DNA from: Papiliotrema nemorosa
Lineage: Eukaryota; Basidiomycota; Tremellomycetes; Tremellales; Rhynchogastremaceae
Length of the DNA stretch: 64,000 nt
Assembly (NCBI GenBank): GCA_032158125.1
Contig: JASKOT010000006.1
Location: forward strand, 248,001-312,000
Direction: 5' to 3'
In this document: positions 34,874 through 46,492 of the stretch, in pieces
How positions within the stretch are numbered: position 1 is the first letter of the stretch
Layout of the letters: each line of letters starts with the position of its first letter
Notes under the pieces: generated by a model
Database searches by the model: none
What the model was told of the DNA's origin: nothing
Seen by the model: the letters and a program-made list of their open reading frames with translations, nothing else
Program-made: the position numbers and the translations under genes

Positions 34874-37800
34874 TCAACATACTCGATGTCCACGAATCAA
34901 AGTTCCACCCCCGCTCGGAAGATCGCAGCCAGTCAGGCCAAGGCAATTTATAGTTACTCCCCTGCTTAGATCCAAAACCATCTCTTCCCAAAGATCAAAT
35001 ACCCCTGCCACTCCCCCTTGCAGCATTTCAACTTCTTCCTGAATCGTCTTCTCCGCATGAACTGCTCCTATCGCCTCAGTCCACCTCTCCACAGCGGCGG
35101 TTTTCTCTAAAGACGCCATGGTACTAGCTTGTCCCCATGTCCCTCTGTTCTGGCCGCCCAGCTCCCTCACACGGTTGCTTTGTTCTTCCAGGGTGAGTTC
35201 AAACTGCACCAAGCATCTCGCAGCCTCCAATTTGACCTGTACGAGCTTCGATTGCATGTCTTCGCAAGACATATCCGCCTCAGATGACATTGAGGCGGTA
35301 GACTCCTGGATCGTGCGGTCCAGGTCGATTACGCAAGACCGGAGTAGGGTCCACGACAAAATGCCAAATCGCCTAGCCATGGTATGGTTGATTTCCCCAT
35401 TGAGCTTTGTCTCGGATCTTGTCCCGCCCATTACATACTCTGAATCTCGTAGACAATGGGCGAACGTCCTTGCTAGATGGACAAGGGCTAATCGCAGCTT
35501 GACAGACTGAAGGACAGCCTCCATTCGAGGTGAAAGAAAAGAGATTGGCGGACCACATAGCTTGGTCGAAGCGTACTGTCGGGCATGATGCGATCGTTCC
35601 TCAGTTGACATGCCCTTCACAGCGCTGATATCGTCCAATTGTTCTTGGCATATCCGATTAAAGTGCTTGTTGAGCTCGTCGAAGATGGAAGCCCGTCGGC
35701 CGATTGCACTTTCAAGCTTGATCAATGGCTGGGTGATGTCCTTGGTAAAGATGGACCAAATCGGAAGGATAGGACCGCTGATGGCAAAAACGCCCGATAG
35801 ATCAGTGAACAGGCTCACATCTGCCAACCCGCGATTGCCTTCCCGCCGTCTGAATAGCATGTTGATTCGATTGAGATTTGGCATCGTGTTGATCCGCCAG
35901 GGCTGCAGGGGTGCGATACGCTCTTGCACCGTTTCTACCGTGGGAAGCGCAATCGAGGTGTTTCGTGATGCGAGAGCCGCTATAGCGTGTCTGGACTGTA
36001 GGTCGATCATGGCTCGTTTGGCGAGACGGCGGTATCGAGGCGACGAGATACTCGTCGCACATGTCGGGCATTGAGGCATGACCACTGGCGAACATGGCGA
36101 GGCGAGGCCCGTCCACACGCCCTCTGATCTCTGGTAGACCGTCTCCAGGCCGAATTGCTTGTCGAGATGGTCGACCGTGAAGAAATGGCCACATCGAAGG
36201 GCAATTACCCTCGCCTGAGCTTCGTCGGGAATATCTACGGCCCGTGAGATGTACTCGGCCAATGTAGAGCCGTGTTCATCAACGACTGCGCCTCTCTCAG
36301 CTGACGTGGCACATATCAAGCAGACTTGATCTCGACATGGCTCGCCGCAGACTGTTCGTCAGCTTCATTCTTGACGACTCTGAAGTTGACTCACCTGAGG
36401 TACATGGATGCCCGCATCGAAGTTTCATCTCACAAGGTAGATCGCAAGGCAGTCGATCGCATGGCTAGATAGTCAGCTGGATACTCTTGCGTCAAGTACA
36501 GAAGACATAAACCATGTCGCACGGCATTGAGCATTTCTGATGCTCACAAGACCAATCGCAAGGCTTCTCACCTGATTGTCAGCTTTACATACTGAGTGAG
36601 TACGGAAGTACGTGGTGAAAGAGACGTACAGGGGGAGCAGGGTGCAGAGCAAGCCTTGTCGCATTTCCGATGCGAACATTCCGTCTCGCACCTCGCTAAA
36701 CAATCCGGATGCTGGTGATCCGGGGTACAATCCCCACCGCATGCATGACCGCATGCAGAGTGGATTTCCAGGCAAGGATGGGGCACATGGATCGTCCTCT
36801 CGATCACTGTCTCCAACTGAAGCGCCGAGATCGTGTCGTCGCTCACAAAGTGCCGCAGTATTGCATCATGACAAGCGGTACACTGTGATGGACAAGGCTG
36901 ACCACAGCATTCGAGAACTACGCCGCAAGCTGCGGGGCATCTGTCGTCTAGTATTCTGCGAGACTGACCGTCAGCCAGACAATGTATGGATCGGATCATG
37001 TGGCTCACGCATTGCACTTGTGCGACATGACCGCAGGGAGAAAAGGTCTTTGGCACCAATTCTGTGCATACGACCTGATGCAGATTCTGCAACTGCCAGC
37101 TGACTGTGAGCTTACAGTATAAATACCAAGTGTCGGGCGTGCGACTGACCAATAGACATCCGCCAGATGGCCGCAAGACAATTCGACACCTTCCATAGGG
37201 ACTTGACATTGTCCGCAGTCTTCGCTGCAGATTTTGAGACAGGGGTGCTGACATGGCAGAACCCTTTCGCAATCCTGACCACATTGCACCCGATTGTGTT
37301 CTTGATCATCTGGATGACACTGCCTTTCAGCTATAACAAAGAAAGGGAGCCAAAACAGACCTTGAGGGGACAAGCGTGACCACAAGTCAATGTCGTCTCG
37401 CTATATGTCAGCACAGAAATCGATCATCGGACTAAGAACTGACCAATGCAATTGACAGCCGCCTATTGTCAGCTTTGGACTCAGGATAAGACTGCTCACT
37501 CACCATCAGGCGAGAGTTCACGCAAGTCTTCAGCGGTCCTGACGAAGCCTAGTGTTTCCGGATGTCTCGAGCACACCAGCGGTAAGGCGTCTCCCAAGCT
37601 GTCGGCAGACTCGAGGTCACTGACGATCCCCTTCCACATCTCGCTCCTCTTTGCGAGTTGCGGCGCATTGCCAAAGATGAACATTCCATGTTGAGCTCTC
37701 GACAATGCCACATTGACACGATTGTTAGTCTGTAGTCAACAACAGTCTCTCTGCATGGAAATCAGCTTACCCTAAGGAATCCGATCGATCCGTCCCCTTC

Positions 37801-40800
37801 AGGTCTGTGTGGATCGCCCTCATTTCGCACAAGCGAGACAATCACGCTGAGATCAGCCTCCTCCTCACTCTGATAGCAGCCTTTCGCTTACATTTTCGCT
37901 TCTTCCCCTTGAAAGTTATCGATAGTTCGCAAAGACACCTTCGATCAGTACCTCACCTCTGGTCCCAAAATCACAAAGGTTACCGACCTGTTGGCCGATC
38001 TCTACGGCTTTGGCGCTAGAGGCATCTTCAACCTTCCCGCCGAGTCCGTACAAAGCTTGAGCATCCCGCTCATCGGTCAGAAGCATCACTCGACCTCGCA
38101 GTGCTTGTTGAATCTTGTGAAGTTGTCTGAGAAAGTCAGTATATACGAGCTGAGCAGAGCCCGCAACGCACCCTGCGTACGCGCACTGAGCATCAGCATT
38201 TGTCTCATTTGAGGCAGAACTTTTCTCTCACCAGAATGACCACGTCTCCGGGCTCGGTATATACCCCTTGCTTCAGAAAGTGAATCGCAAGTTCACAAGC
38301 CATTTCCACCTACATTTCAGTCAGCAGACTCACTCATGTAGATCAATTTTAGAATTGACCTCAAAGGTGTTGTGTTTGGTAGTTCGCTCCTCTTCAGACC
38401 CGAAAGACTCTGGATATCTATGGTCGCTGCAATCAGCATTTCATGAACATGGACAAGATCGCTCACAGGAAGAAAACATTCTTGGCCATTCCCGCTACAT
38501 CTGGATACTGCTTGACCCGCTCGTGATCCTTTAGATCGGGGTAAAGCGTGTTTCTCGGTCATGAGCTCTAAATCATTCACTGAGCGATTGACATACCTGA
38601 TCAGCATGGATACCTCCGGTCTCATTCTCCGCTGCACCTGAAGCTGACTCATGGGGAAGCCAGACTGTGACAATCGCTCCATCAAGCTGACGTCGAATCT
38701 GTATAGCTCTTTGCCGACTCGACTATTCGTCGATAGATCTGGTCATCAGCGCAGTACATTGTGAGTTTAACACATAGACTGACCATATTGATTGATTACG
38801 GGTCGGAGCTGGAGCGGGTCACCGAGGATGATCACATGCTGGATGGTCGGGTAGAGAGCAGCAATAACGTGGGATTCCAGTACTTGACCTCCTTCTTCGA
38901 CCACCAGGACTCGAGGCGAGAACCCTTTGAGGACTTCAGGCAGTTTCGCCGCTCCTGCAGTCGTACCTCCCAAGATCTTCACTCCCCTGAGCAGACCTAC
39001 CAAGTTCTGCCGTTAGCCAGAGTTCGACACGATCGAAATTGAACACACCTCTTGGCGCATCCTCTCGTATTGCTTTCGGAGGGCATCGTATTCGGTCAAC
39101 AAGTTGGCAAGTGGGGCCAGTCCGAAATTTTCGATCTCCTTCTTAGCTTGTAGAGCAATGTGTTCTCCCAACAGACTTCTTTATGTCTTTGAGAACGACC
39201 ATATTCGACCATCCGCTAAGAGATCCGCAACATTTCTTGAGGAAGTCGGCACTGGCGGAAGCGCATCCAACATGAAGAAACGAATGAAAGATTCCTTGGT
39301 GGCCAGCGCATCAGACTCGCCAACTGGTACGTCCTTCACACCCGGCTTATCCTCGAGGTGTTTTTGAATTACAGATGTGTCCGATGTTCCTTCTCTGCCT
39401 CGTCGTGGCAAAGGGTCGAACGATGGCTCGGCAAACATGAAGTCGAAGGCTCCTTGATCCTTCACCGGATCTTCGACCGTGACGAAGCCTTCGTCCGTGT
39501 CATCGATCTTCAAGGCGTCGAACATGTTGACTGCGACGTCAATATCATTGCCGGTCTGTTCCTCTTTTACACCAGCAGAGTCACGTTGGGAGATGGATGT
39601 CGCAGCGTTCGTCAGGTAGGAGATATGTTCCAAGTCGTGAGATCGGATCCAGAATGTCCACAAGGATCTGACCGGCTCTCGACCTTTGGTGGTCCACCCT
39701 TCTCGCGCTGCTCTGATCTGATTTGCGTAGATCGCTTTCACATACTGTTTCGGAGCATGCAGCTCCCGAGCGATTTTGGGAAAGTACCGCACTAGATAGT
39801 CGACAACTTGCTCATCCGTCGGCCAAAGCGCTGTGACTTCGGCTGATGTGTTCTGCATGGCCTGATAGTGAGAAACGAGTGCTCAACGTAAGACACGTAC
39901 TGCTTCGAGATGTTTGAGTTCTCTTCGTAGCCTGCTGCCGGCTCGTCGTGCTTTTTCCAGATCTTTGAGGAGGTACCGAGCGATAATCTCGTCCTTTGTC
40001 CCGGACCCCATTCGGATCATGCTCTTTGTCACGCCATTCTCATGCACAGAGCGCATAATGTGGTCAAGGGCATGGTTTGTATGTGCCATCAACAAGATTG
40101 GACTGCTTGATCAGTTCATGTGCTTGTTGATCCCGTTGAGAACTGACCCAACATTGTTGGTCACGAGTAGCCTTAGAAGCTCGACTCCTGTGAACGTCTA
40201 TCCGATCAACCTCGTCTCTACAGGTCAATACTGAACCCTCACCTTTCCTGTTCCAGGTGGACCTTGAATCAAAGAGAGTTCTCGTGTTAGACAATCGATT
40301 ACCGCATCGACTTGACTGTGGGTCAGTGGGAGTGGTGTTAGCGACTTACCTCGGGTCGAGCTTGCCGTGCTGCTTTAGAGTGGTCCGCGCTGCACTGACG
40401 GAGCTCGCGGACATTGGAGCCATTCCGACCTCCCCGGTCTGTGCCTTTTCCGATAAGAGGGAGCTGAGATCCCACTTGAATCCCGGTTTGACCGAGTATC
40501 CCGGTAGTGCCACTTCATTCTGTTGCTGCTCTGTGATGAGGTACCGCGACATGGGCAATCGGTGAGGGTCGGTCCCTTTGAGACTTTCGAGGAATGGCCG
40601 GATGGACTCGTACATCACTGGACATTCGATAATCAACCGGGTCACAGCCGTATCTGATCTAGGAGTGACTTGCTGGGCCATCTGAATACCCCTGTTGGGA
40701 TCAAGAAATGAAAGACCAAACTCCAACAGAGGTCGATCAGGTCGATCCTGACGATCGATAAAACCAATCTTGTCGGAATCTGTGGGGTCAGCCATCCCCT

Positions 40801-43341
40801 CGTAGAGGGTAGGACGCACACGTAGTAACAATGGCCAAATCAACTTCGACGATCCCGTCACCTTTTTTGGTAATTACGGCTGCCAATCCGCCGTATGGCA
40901 GACGAGAATTGCTCTCGAAGAACTCTCTTCGTATTGTGCTGTTTGAGCTCCGAGCAGCTCCGGGAGGTGCTTCAACTTGGACCGTGACGACCAAACCAAA
41001 GTCTTTGTTCAGATCAAGCCCTCTGTATGCGACGTTGGAGATCAACAAAACCTCGCTACGAAGTCAATTTGACGCCAGATGACTGATATCACGGGACTTA
41101 CTCGGCTTCGCCATTGAGGACTGATGGTCTGTAGCCTCCACCTCCTTCTTTGATAAGTTCGAGCACTAGTTCTCAGCGGACACTCAGAAGTCCGGGAGAC
41201 ATACCGGCATTCCCGCCCCAGTCATTGTCATCTGTCTGCAGGTCTTTTATGGCGCCTTGAACAGCTTGTCGAAGGGATCTGAAGCCGTCTTCCCGCAATA
41301 AACGGAATTGCGCGTCAAGTCTGCGATTTAGCGATACTGATTATAGAACCAGAAATGAGCTCACAGTCTATGACTTGGATCAGAATCGAATGGATTCTTG
41401 GCGTCTATGAAAGAGGCGGGAAGGAATGGGCGGACATCCGACCTGAGCTCCGCAGCAGTAGGAGGGACTGATATCTTGTGGAAATTGTCAAAGTCTAGCA
41501 TGAGCTTGACACTCATCAGGTGCAAGGATCAAATACCGTTATCATGTCTTGGACCTAGCCTTCGATGAGATCCTGGTCCTACATATTTTCTGCAATGTCA
41601 AACTTGTTTTCACAGGTATCTTACCTATTCCACCACTCCGAGATGGAATGAGATGGCATGTCTTCCCCTTCACGATGAGACGCTCCTCCGCACCCGTTTT
41701 GATTCAGACTGCCCCAGCCCGAGTCTTGTCGCGACATGACTGTAGAAGATGGAGTGGTCCATTGACCACCCCAAGAGTCCGCATCAACCGGCTGACCTTG
41801 CGCCGAAGCGGGCCATGGGTTATACGTCTCGGTGCTGCCCCACCCGCCATTGTCCTGGATATCCGCATCTACCGAAGGAGCCGGCTCGGTCTTGTTTGAT
41901 CTGTCACCTTGGCCGTAGTCTTCTTGACTATCGCCAACGCGCGTACCGGAATCAGTGACTGATCCCGGTGGGGTATTTGCGGCCGTGGCTTCGGATCTTG
42001 GCTCGCTGTCTTCAGCGACGACGTCTTCCACTTAGTCAACAAGCACCTCGTCCTCTGCGTTGTCCTCTTCCACAGGCACTGTCTGATCGATCAGCCCTGT
42101 GACAGCAGCAGATAGGGCATCAATCTTCTGCCTTGTCTTGGAGATCACGAAGTCTCTCTCATCTGCTTGTCGATGCGAGAGAGCGTCAACGAACGCTCCG
42201 CTTGGGACGCCCTCTGCCCACATTTCAAAGTTCTTCAGCAAGCGTATGATAGCAGCTGCTGGTATGACCTTGCTCGATTCGCGGAAACGGAAAATGTACC
42301 TGACGTCAGCCAGCATTGGAGTCGAGACTGACTCTTGAAGGAGCCTAGCGATGGGCCAAAACACTTGCAAACCTGTGACGACCTCGATTGGTCCGGCAGT
42401 CTTGTCTCTGAAGGTCTTGCCGAGAAGACACCATTGCACATTCTTGTTGATGACCTCGAGGATCCTCGTGAGATTCTCATCCATGATCTTGTGGAGAGCC
42501 CTGTTGCATGTCAGCGTACAGTACGAACAGTATTTACAGATGGAATGTACTCACAAAATCTCGTCAGCCGGGCCGGAGAGCACCGCCTGGCAAGTCAAGA
42601 ACTGGACTTCAGCTTGACCTAAGCTACCCTTTTCTAAATTCACTAACACCTATAAGGCTGAGCCAGCAGTTCTGAAAGGCCATTCGATTCGTTGACTTGG
42701 GAGGATTGGTCATGGATGCCCAACGGAAAATCTCCTTGATTCGAATTGGCATCTGGCCCTGCATCTCGTCAGCCAAAGCTAATGTGCGAGGTTCTTGCAC
42801 ATACCTCCGTAGAGAGCTTGACGACCATCTGCCGCTGGTAGAGGCTCTAGAGATGTCAGTATCACTTACCAAGCTCGAGTTGATTTACCCAGCCATTGTT
42901 CTTGTTGGCACCGTTGAGTATGCTCAAAATCTCCTCGGCATCCTTGATAGACCTGATCCCCATCTTACTCTTGGCAGTGCCATCTACCCAGCCTTGCAAC
43001 GCTGCTCGCGCTTTGCCAAATGGCCACGCTGTAGATAGCGGCAACACATCATCCGAAGTATCGTCATCCAAAATATCAACTTTCGGGAAACCGTCCGCGA
43101 GTCGTCGTACCTCGATCTTTTTCGGAGCTTGAGGTTGAGCTTCGTTGGTAGGAGCGGTGATCGAGTAAGCGAACTTCCTGGCTTCTTTTGCGAGACGTCT
43201 CTCTTCTTCTTGTTGTCTCAGATAAGCCATCCCTCCACCTCTGTACCCGAGCGGTTGAGCATTCGAGTTGGTCAAAGGTTGTTGGGAGGAATTGGGTCTT
43301 GTGGAGGATATGTCGGCGGTATGGGAGGTGTCCCACGACAT
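34874..43341 (-). CDS. ZNFX1-like NF-X1 zinc-finger SF1 helicase, RZ finger absent
   Basis: Complete second ZNFX1/Hrr1-class gene. ATG at 43341 (MSWDTSHTADISSTRPNSSQ). It runs through an N-terminal helical region, Walker A GPPGTGK (about 40240-40265), Walker B-like VLVVEEGGQVLESH with GDPLQLRPV (about 38990-38790), QRRMRPEVS (about 38640) and NRVNVALSRAQHG (about 37720). NF-X1 Cys/His fingers occupy about 37490-36400, and a helical tail begins LRCGHFFTVDHLD (about 36200). Many short introns are present. A 14-nt microexon (38172-38185) sits at the same place as in the gene at window start. The frame ends at 34874 after ...LWEEMVLDLSRG plus an unrelated-looking tail, where the paralog continues into an RZ finger. 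A role in RNA silencing is plausible from S. pombe Hrr1 and C. elegans ZNFX-1, but is inferred. Confidence 0.87.
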
Positions 43342-44147
43342 GGTCAACAGAATAGGTCAGAGATGGAGATCAAGAAGAGAGATGCAAAGAAAATAGTCGA
43401 CCGATGTATACATGGCTTTCAGTACCTTTGATCGTGATGCAGGCACCAACACACCACGCTGAACCGCTCTGCGGGATCCCGCTGACCCTTTCTCATCGAC
43501 CAAGCGATCAACCTTTCGTTTCAGATAGATCCTGGCATAAAAAGGGTGTCGGATCGAGTGAGTCCAGGACCAGACGAGTGACGGTCAAGGCCGTCCTAGC
43601 GTAGCGTTGAAAGGCGTTGAAAGAGGTTTCACCAAACAAAAGAGCAACTTGCAATTTCCCCTTGACGCGCCTGATTTCGATGTCATGGTCGCCCTGCATT
43701 TCCCAAGACCTTCGGAGAGATCTGCCGAGCCTCCTCGAATAATCCGCCCTATCTTGGATTCGGAGAGCTGCGAAGATCTCCAGAAACAAAAGGAAGACTC
43801 AGGCTGGAGCGAGTACGGTTCGGCTGAGAGGTGTCGGTGATATCCGACAGCCGAGTCAGACCAGTCAAATACTTCGCAGCTCAGCATGCTCAGTACCAGA
43901 TCGGCATCGATCGCTGCGATGCATGCAATAGGCTATCCAGATCGCACTCTGCAATCTGTGGGTTGGGCAAGATGTGCATGTTACTCTCGAGAGGCCGTGA
44001 ATCCGTGGAGTTCGTCTTGGTCTTGGCGATCACGCGATTCCTTTTGCGCCACCCCCAATAATTGAATGCAAACCGACTGGGTCAAAATATATATCAATGG
44101 ACCACCACTGAAGACAGACTTCACTCTGCACTCAACCCACTCACAAG
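43342..44147. promoter_or_regulatory. Divergent intergenic region, 806 bp
   Basis: Lies between the starts of the ZNFX1-like gene (-) and the DUF1275 gene (+). Short open frames on both strands lack family resemblance and splice context, so I annotate no gene. A TATA-like run lies at 44088-44094. Confidence 0.45.
44088..44094 (+). promoter_or_regulatory. TATA-like element of the DUF1275 gene
   Basis: TATATAT, 60 bp upstream of the start codon at 44148. By eye only. Confidence 0.4.
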
Positions 44148-45231
44148 ATGTCCGAACCGACCACTGTACTGCCTCAATCCTCCCCTTCCTCCTCTTCGAC
44201 CCAACAAGGCGATCGAGAAGCTGGACTGAGCACGAAAGATGGCGAATCATCTTCTGGTCGTTCGACTTTGAGTCGGATTGGTTCTTATCTCGATACCGAT
44301 ATAGATTCCAAAAAGGCCGACTTGATCTCCATCTACGCTTGTTTTCTCACTGGATATACCTCCTCTCACTCTTTCAGCGTGAGTTCTCTTCACCTCCTCC
44401 TTCTTATGCATGACACTGGATCGGTGGAGTGGTGTGTTGACTGTCAGGCATGTTACATATGGTGCGGGTTTCAAACTGGAAATGTAGCACAACTCGGTCT
44501 AGCCGCAGCAAGATCTTTCAATCCTGTACCCTATAGGACGTACGGCTTCCTGCGACCAGATCAACAAGCCCTCTGTTCTCTCTTGACGTTTCTATTGGGG
44601 ACTTCTTTGGGCAGGATAGGAGATTGGATAGGAGCTAAAAAGAGGAAATGGCTCGTCATTGCCTCGTTCACCCAGGTGTTGTTGGCTATGGCTGCTGCTC
44701 TTACGCAGCATTTCTCAGGAGAGACGGGTCTCGCTTTGTGAGTCTTCCCCAAGTCGCTTTTGAGTCGGGACTCATGGGTAGTGATAGGGAATATCCCAAC
44801 TGGACTACACCGTTGGGTTTCGTTACATTGGCTTTCCTATCTGCGAGTCTAGGTTTGCAAGGGATCATTGGAAAGGTGCGTGCTTGATCTCTTTCTGGAA
44901 TGGTGAATTGATCCAAAGCGAGTCGGTAGCCCGCTAAACACCACCATCGTCCTCACCACAACGGTATGTGATGTCATTACGCTTGCGCTTCAAGTCTGAC
45001 GACCAGTGGGTGGAGATCTTCAACGACCCCTTTTTGACCGCCATGCGACCTGCTGCTTCTCGAGATGTAAGGGTATCAGGTGTCCTTATGGTTTTCCTTG
45101 GGGCCTTTGTAGCTAGAGCTGTAAGCGGGACTAGTGCCGGGGTGGCAGGTTCACTGGGAGTATTGTGCGGATTCAGGTTGATACAGGTCGTTTGGTGGAG
45201 CTTGATTCCTGCCCCACCACCGAAGAAGTAG
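44148..45231 (+). CDS. YoaK/DUF1275-family membrane protein
   Basis: Polytopic membrane protein of the DUF1275 family, found in bacteria and many fungi; biochemical function unknown. ATG at 44148 (MSEPTTVLPQSSPSSSSTQQ) with a Ser-rich cytoplasmic N-terminus. Family landmarks: GYTSSHSFSACYIWCGFQTG (the conserved F.TGN block near 44350-44480), GNVAQLGLAAAR, a TM segment ALCSLLTFLLGTSLGRIGDW, WLVIASFTQVLLAMAAAL, LGFVTLAFLSASLGLQGIIG, and RVGSPLNTTIVLTTTWVEIF near 44925-45020. The last matches the family's LNTT.VLT block and is reached by splicing an intron ending at 44920. The final helices lie near 45080-45215. About six hydrophobic segments in all. The stop is TAG 45229-45231. Confidence 0.85.
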
Positions 45232-45518
45232 GAATTGTAGAAGCTGTCAATCCGTTATGGAGTGATATGTGATCTACTCCGCTGGGCCTGTATTAGAATA
45301 GAATGACTGTGATCCAGGGCCTATAGTGCAGTAACAATGCAGCGCGTCGACTGATACTCGATCTTTGGGCTGTCGCAGCCAAATGGACGAAAGTCATCGA
45401 GTAGATAACGGCCGAAGAGAATTCCAAAACTCATCCAAGGTAGTACCTCAGAGGGCGCTCAGATGGCCCGGCGATCGGTTGTCTGATACGTATACATGCT
45501 CTCCGTCATTCTACAGGC

Positions 45519-46222
45519 TTATTGCGCCGCCTCGGTCTCCCACACACTGTTCGTAGCAAACTCTTTCGGTGCGATAGGGTCCGTCTAGAACATCAGCGAT
45601 AAACTTCGACAATGGCATAATGGGTCGAATCCGTTGACGCACCTGTTGACCACGGCGAGATCCTGTTAATCGTCGATCCCGTTCCATCATCATGTCGTCC
45701 CATGTATCTATACGGTATCTTGGTGGCTAGGAGTCAGCGCTGCTTCCCTAAATTATAATAGGAGCAGGTGAAGGAGAAAGACCATGAAGCGTCTCCAGAT
45801 GTCGCTGCACTCGCAACGTCCCCCATGTGTCCGCAGCGTGTGGTAGAGTTGAGAATGAGGTGCTATTTGGACTCCCGAGACCCCCCTGCCTGCTCACAGT
45901 GCGCAAGCTAAGAACGCTTGCGATTTGCGCAGGAACGGCTTTCTCCTGTGATTCTTCTCGCCTGCACAACATCTAAGCGATAACCGAGTTCTCCTCCTTT
46001 CGCAGAGTGTATATCCTCCGTATCAAGACCAGGGCGCCCTTGAGCTGATAATGAGAAGAGCCAGTACACACCTTCCACTCGTTTTGAGCATATTTAACGG
46101 TATTGATCAAAGTTCCCGCTCCAAAGAAACAAGCCGATAGCAGACCGAACGGAATGAGAGCCTGAATGTCAGCTTCCACGAGATTTACAGATACGCTAGC
46201 TGACCTCCCACGGGACTGGCAT
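45519..46222 (-). CDS. NDUFA1: NADH dehydrogenase (complex I) MWFE-type subunit NDUFA1
   Basis: Small single-helix accessory subunit of respiratory complex I. Four exons join in phase: 46205-46222 (MPVPWE), 46072-46161, 45643-45726 and 45519-45584, giving 85 residues. The membrane helix is ALIPFGLLSACFFGAGTLIN. The diagnostic matrix-side motif is DDMMMERDRRLTGS, matching the family's MERDRR(I/L)(S/T)G. The tail is TDPIAPKEFATNSVWETEAA. The second intron (45727-46071) is 345 nt, far longer than its neighbours' introns. A small missed exon cannot be excluded, but none is needed for frame or family fit. Divergent from the eIF2B-epsilon gene. Confidence 0.87.
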
Positions 46223-46492
46223 GGTGGACTAGGTGGGAATGGCAATGGTTGAGTATGGGTAAAGGGCGTCAGGGGATAGGCTGAACGACAGGGGAGCGAG
46301 GGAGAAGGGGGATTTGATCCCGTTAAGGGGAAGAAGTCACGTGATTTGGGTTGCAAGTTGAGTCGGCCGTCGAGCTTTCTTGAGGGGTTGTAATTTCAAC
46401 CACCTCTCGTCTAGCCATCTACACGCTGCTCGCAGAACAGTGATTTCGGAGATTCGGATATCTACCAGTAGTACTCGAGTCGAGTAGGGAAA
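46223..46492. promoter_or_regulatory. Divergent promoter region (NDUFA1 / eIF2B-epsilon)
   Basis: 270 bp between the two starts. It contains the palindrome TCACGTGA at 46337-46344, near its middle. Confidence 0.6.
46337..46344. promoter_or_regulatory. Palindromic E-box TCACGTGA
   Basis: An eight-base palindrome containing CACGTG, the core site of bHLH factors. The TCACGTGA form is that of yeast Cbf1. It sits 115 bp from the NDUFA1 start and 149 bp from the eIF2B-epsilon start, so it could serve both. Binding is inferred. Confidence 0.5.

Noticed and set aside
43508..43887. Short overlapping frames on both strands between the ZNFX1-like and DUF1275 genes
   Set aside because: No family resemblance, no consistent splice sites, and the region is a divergent promoter.
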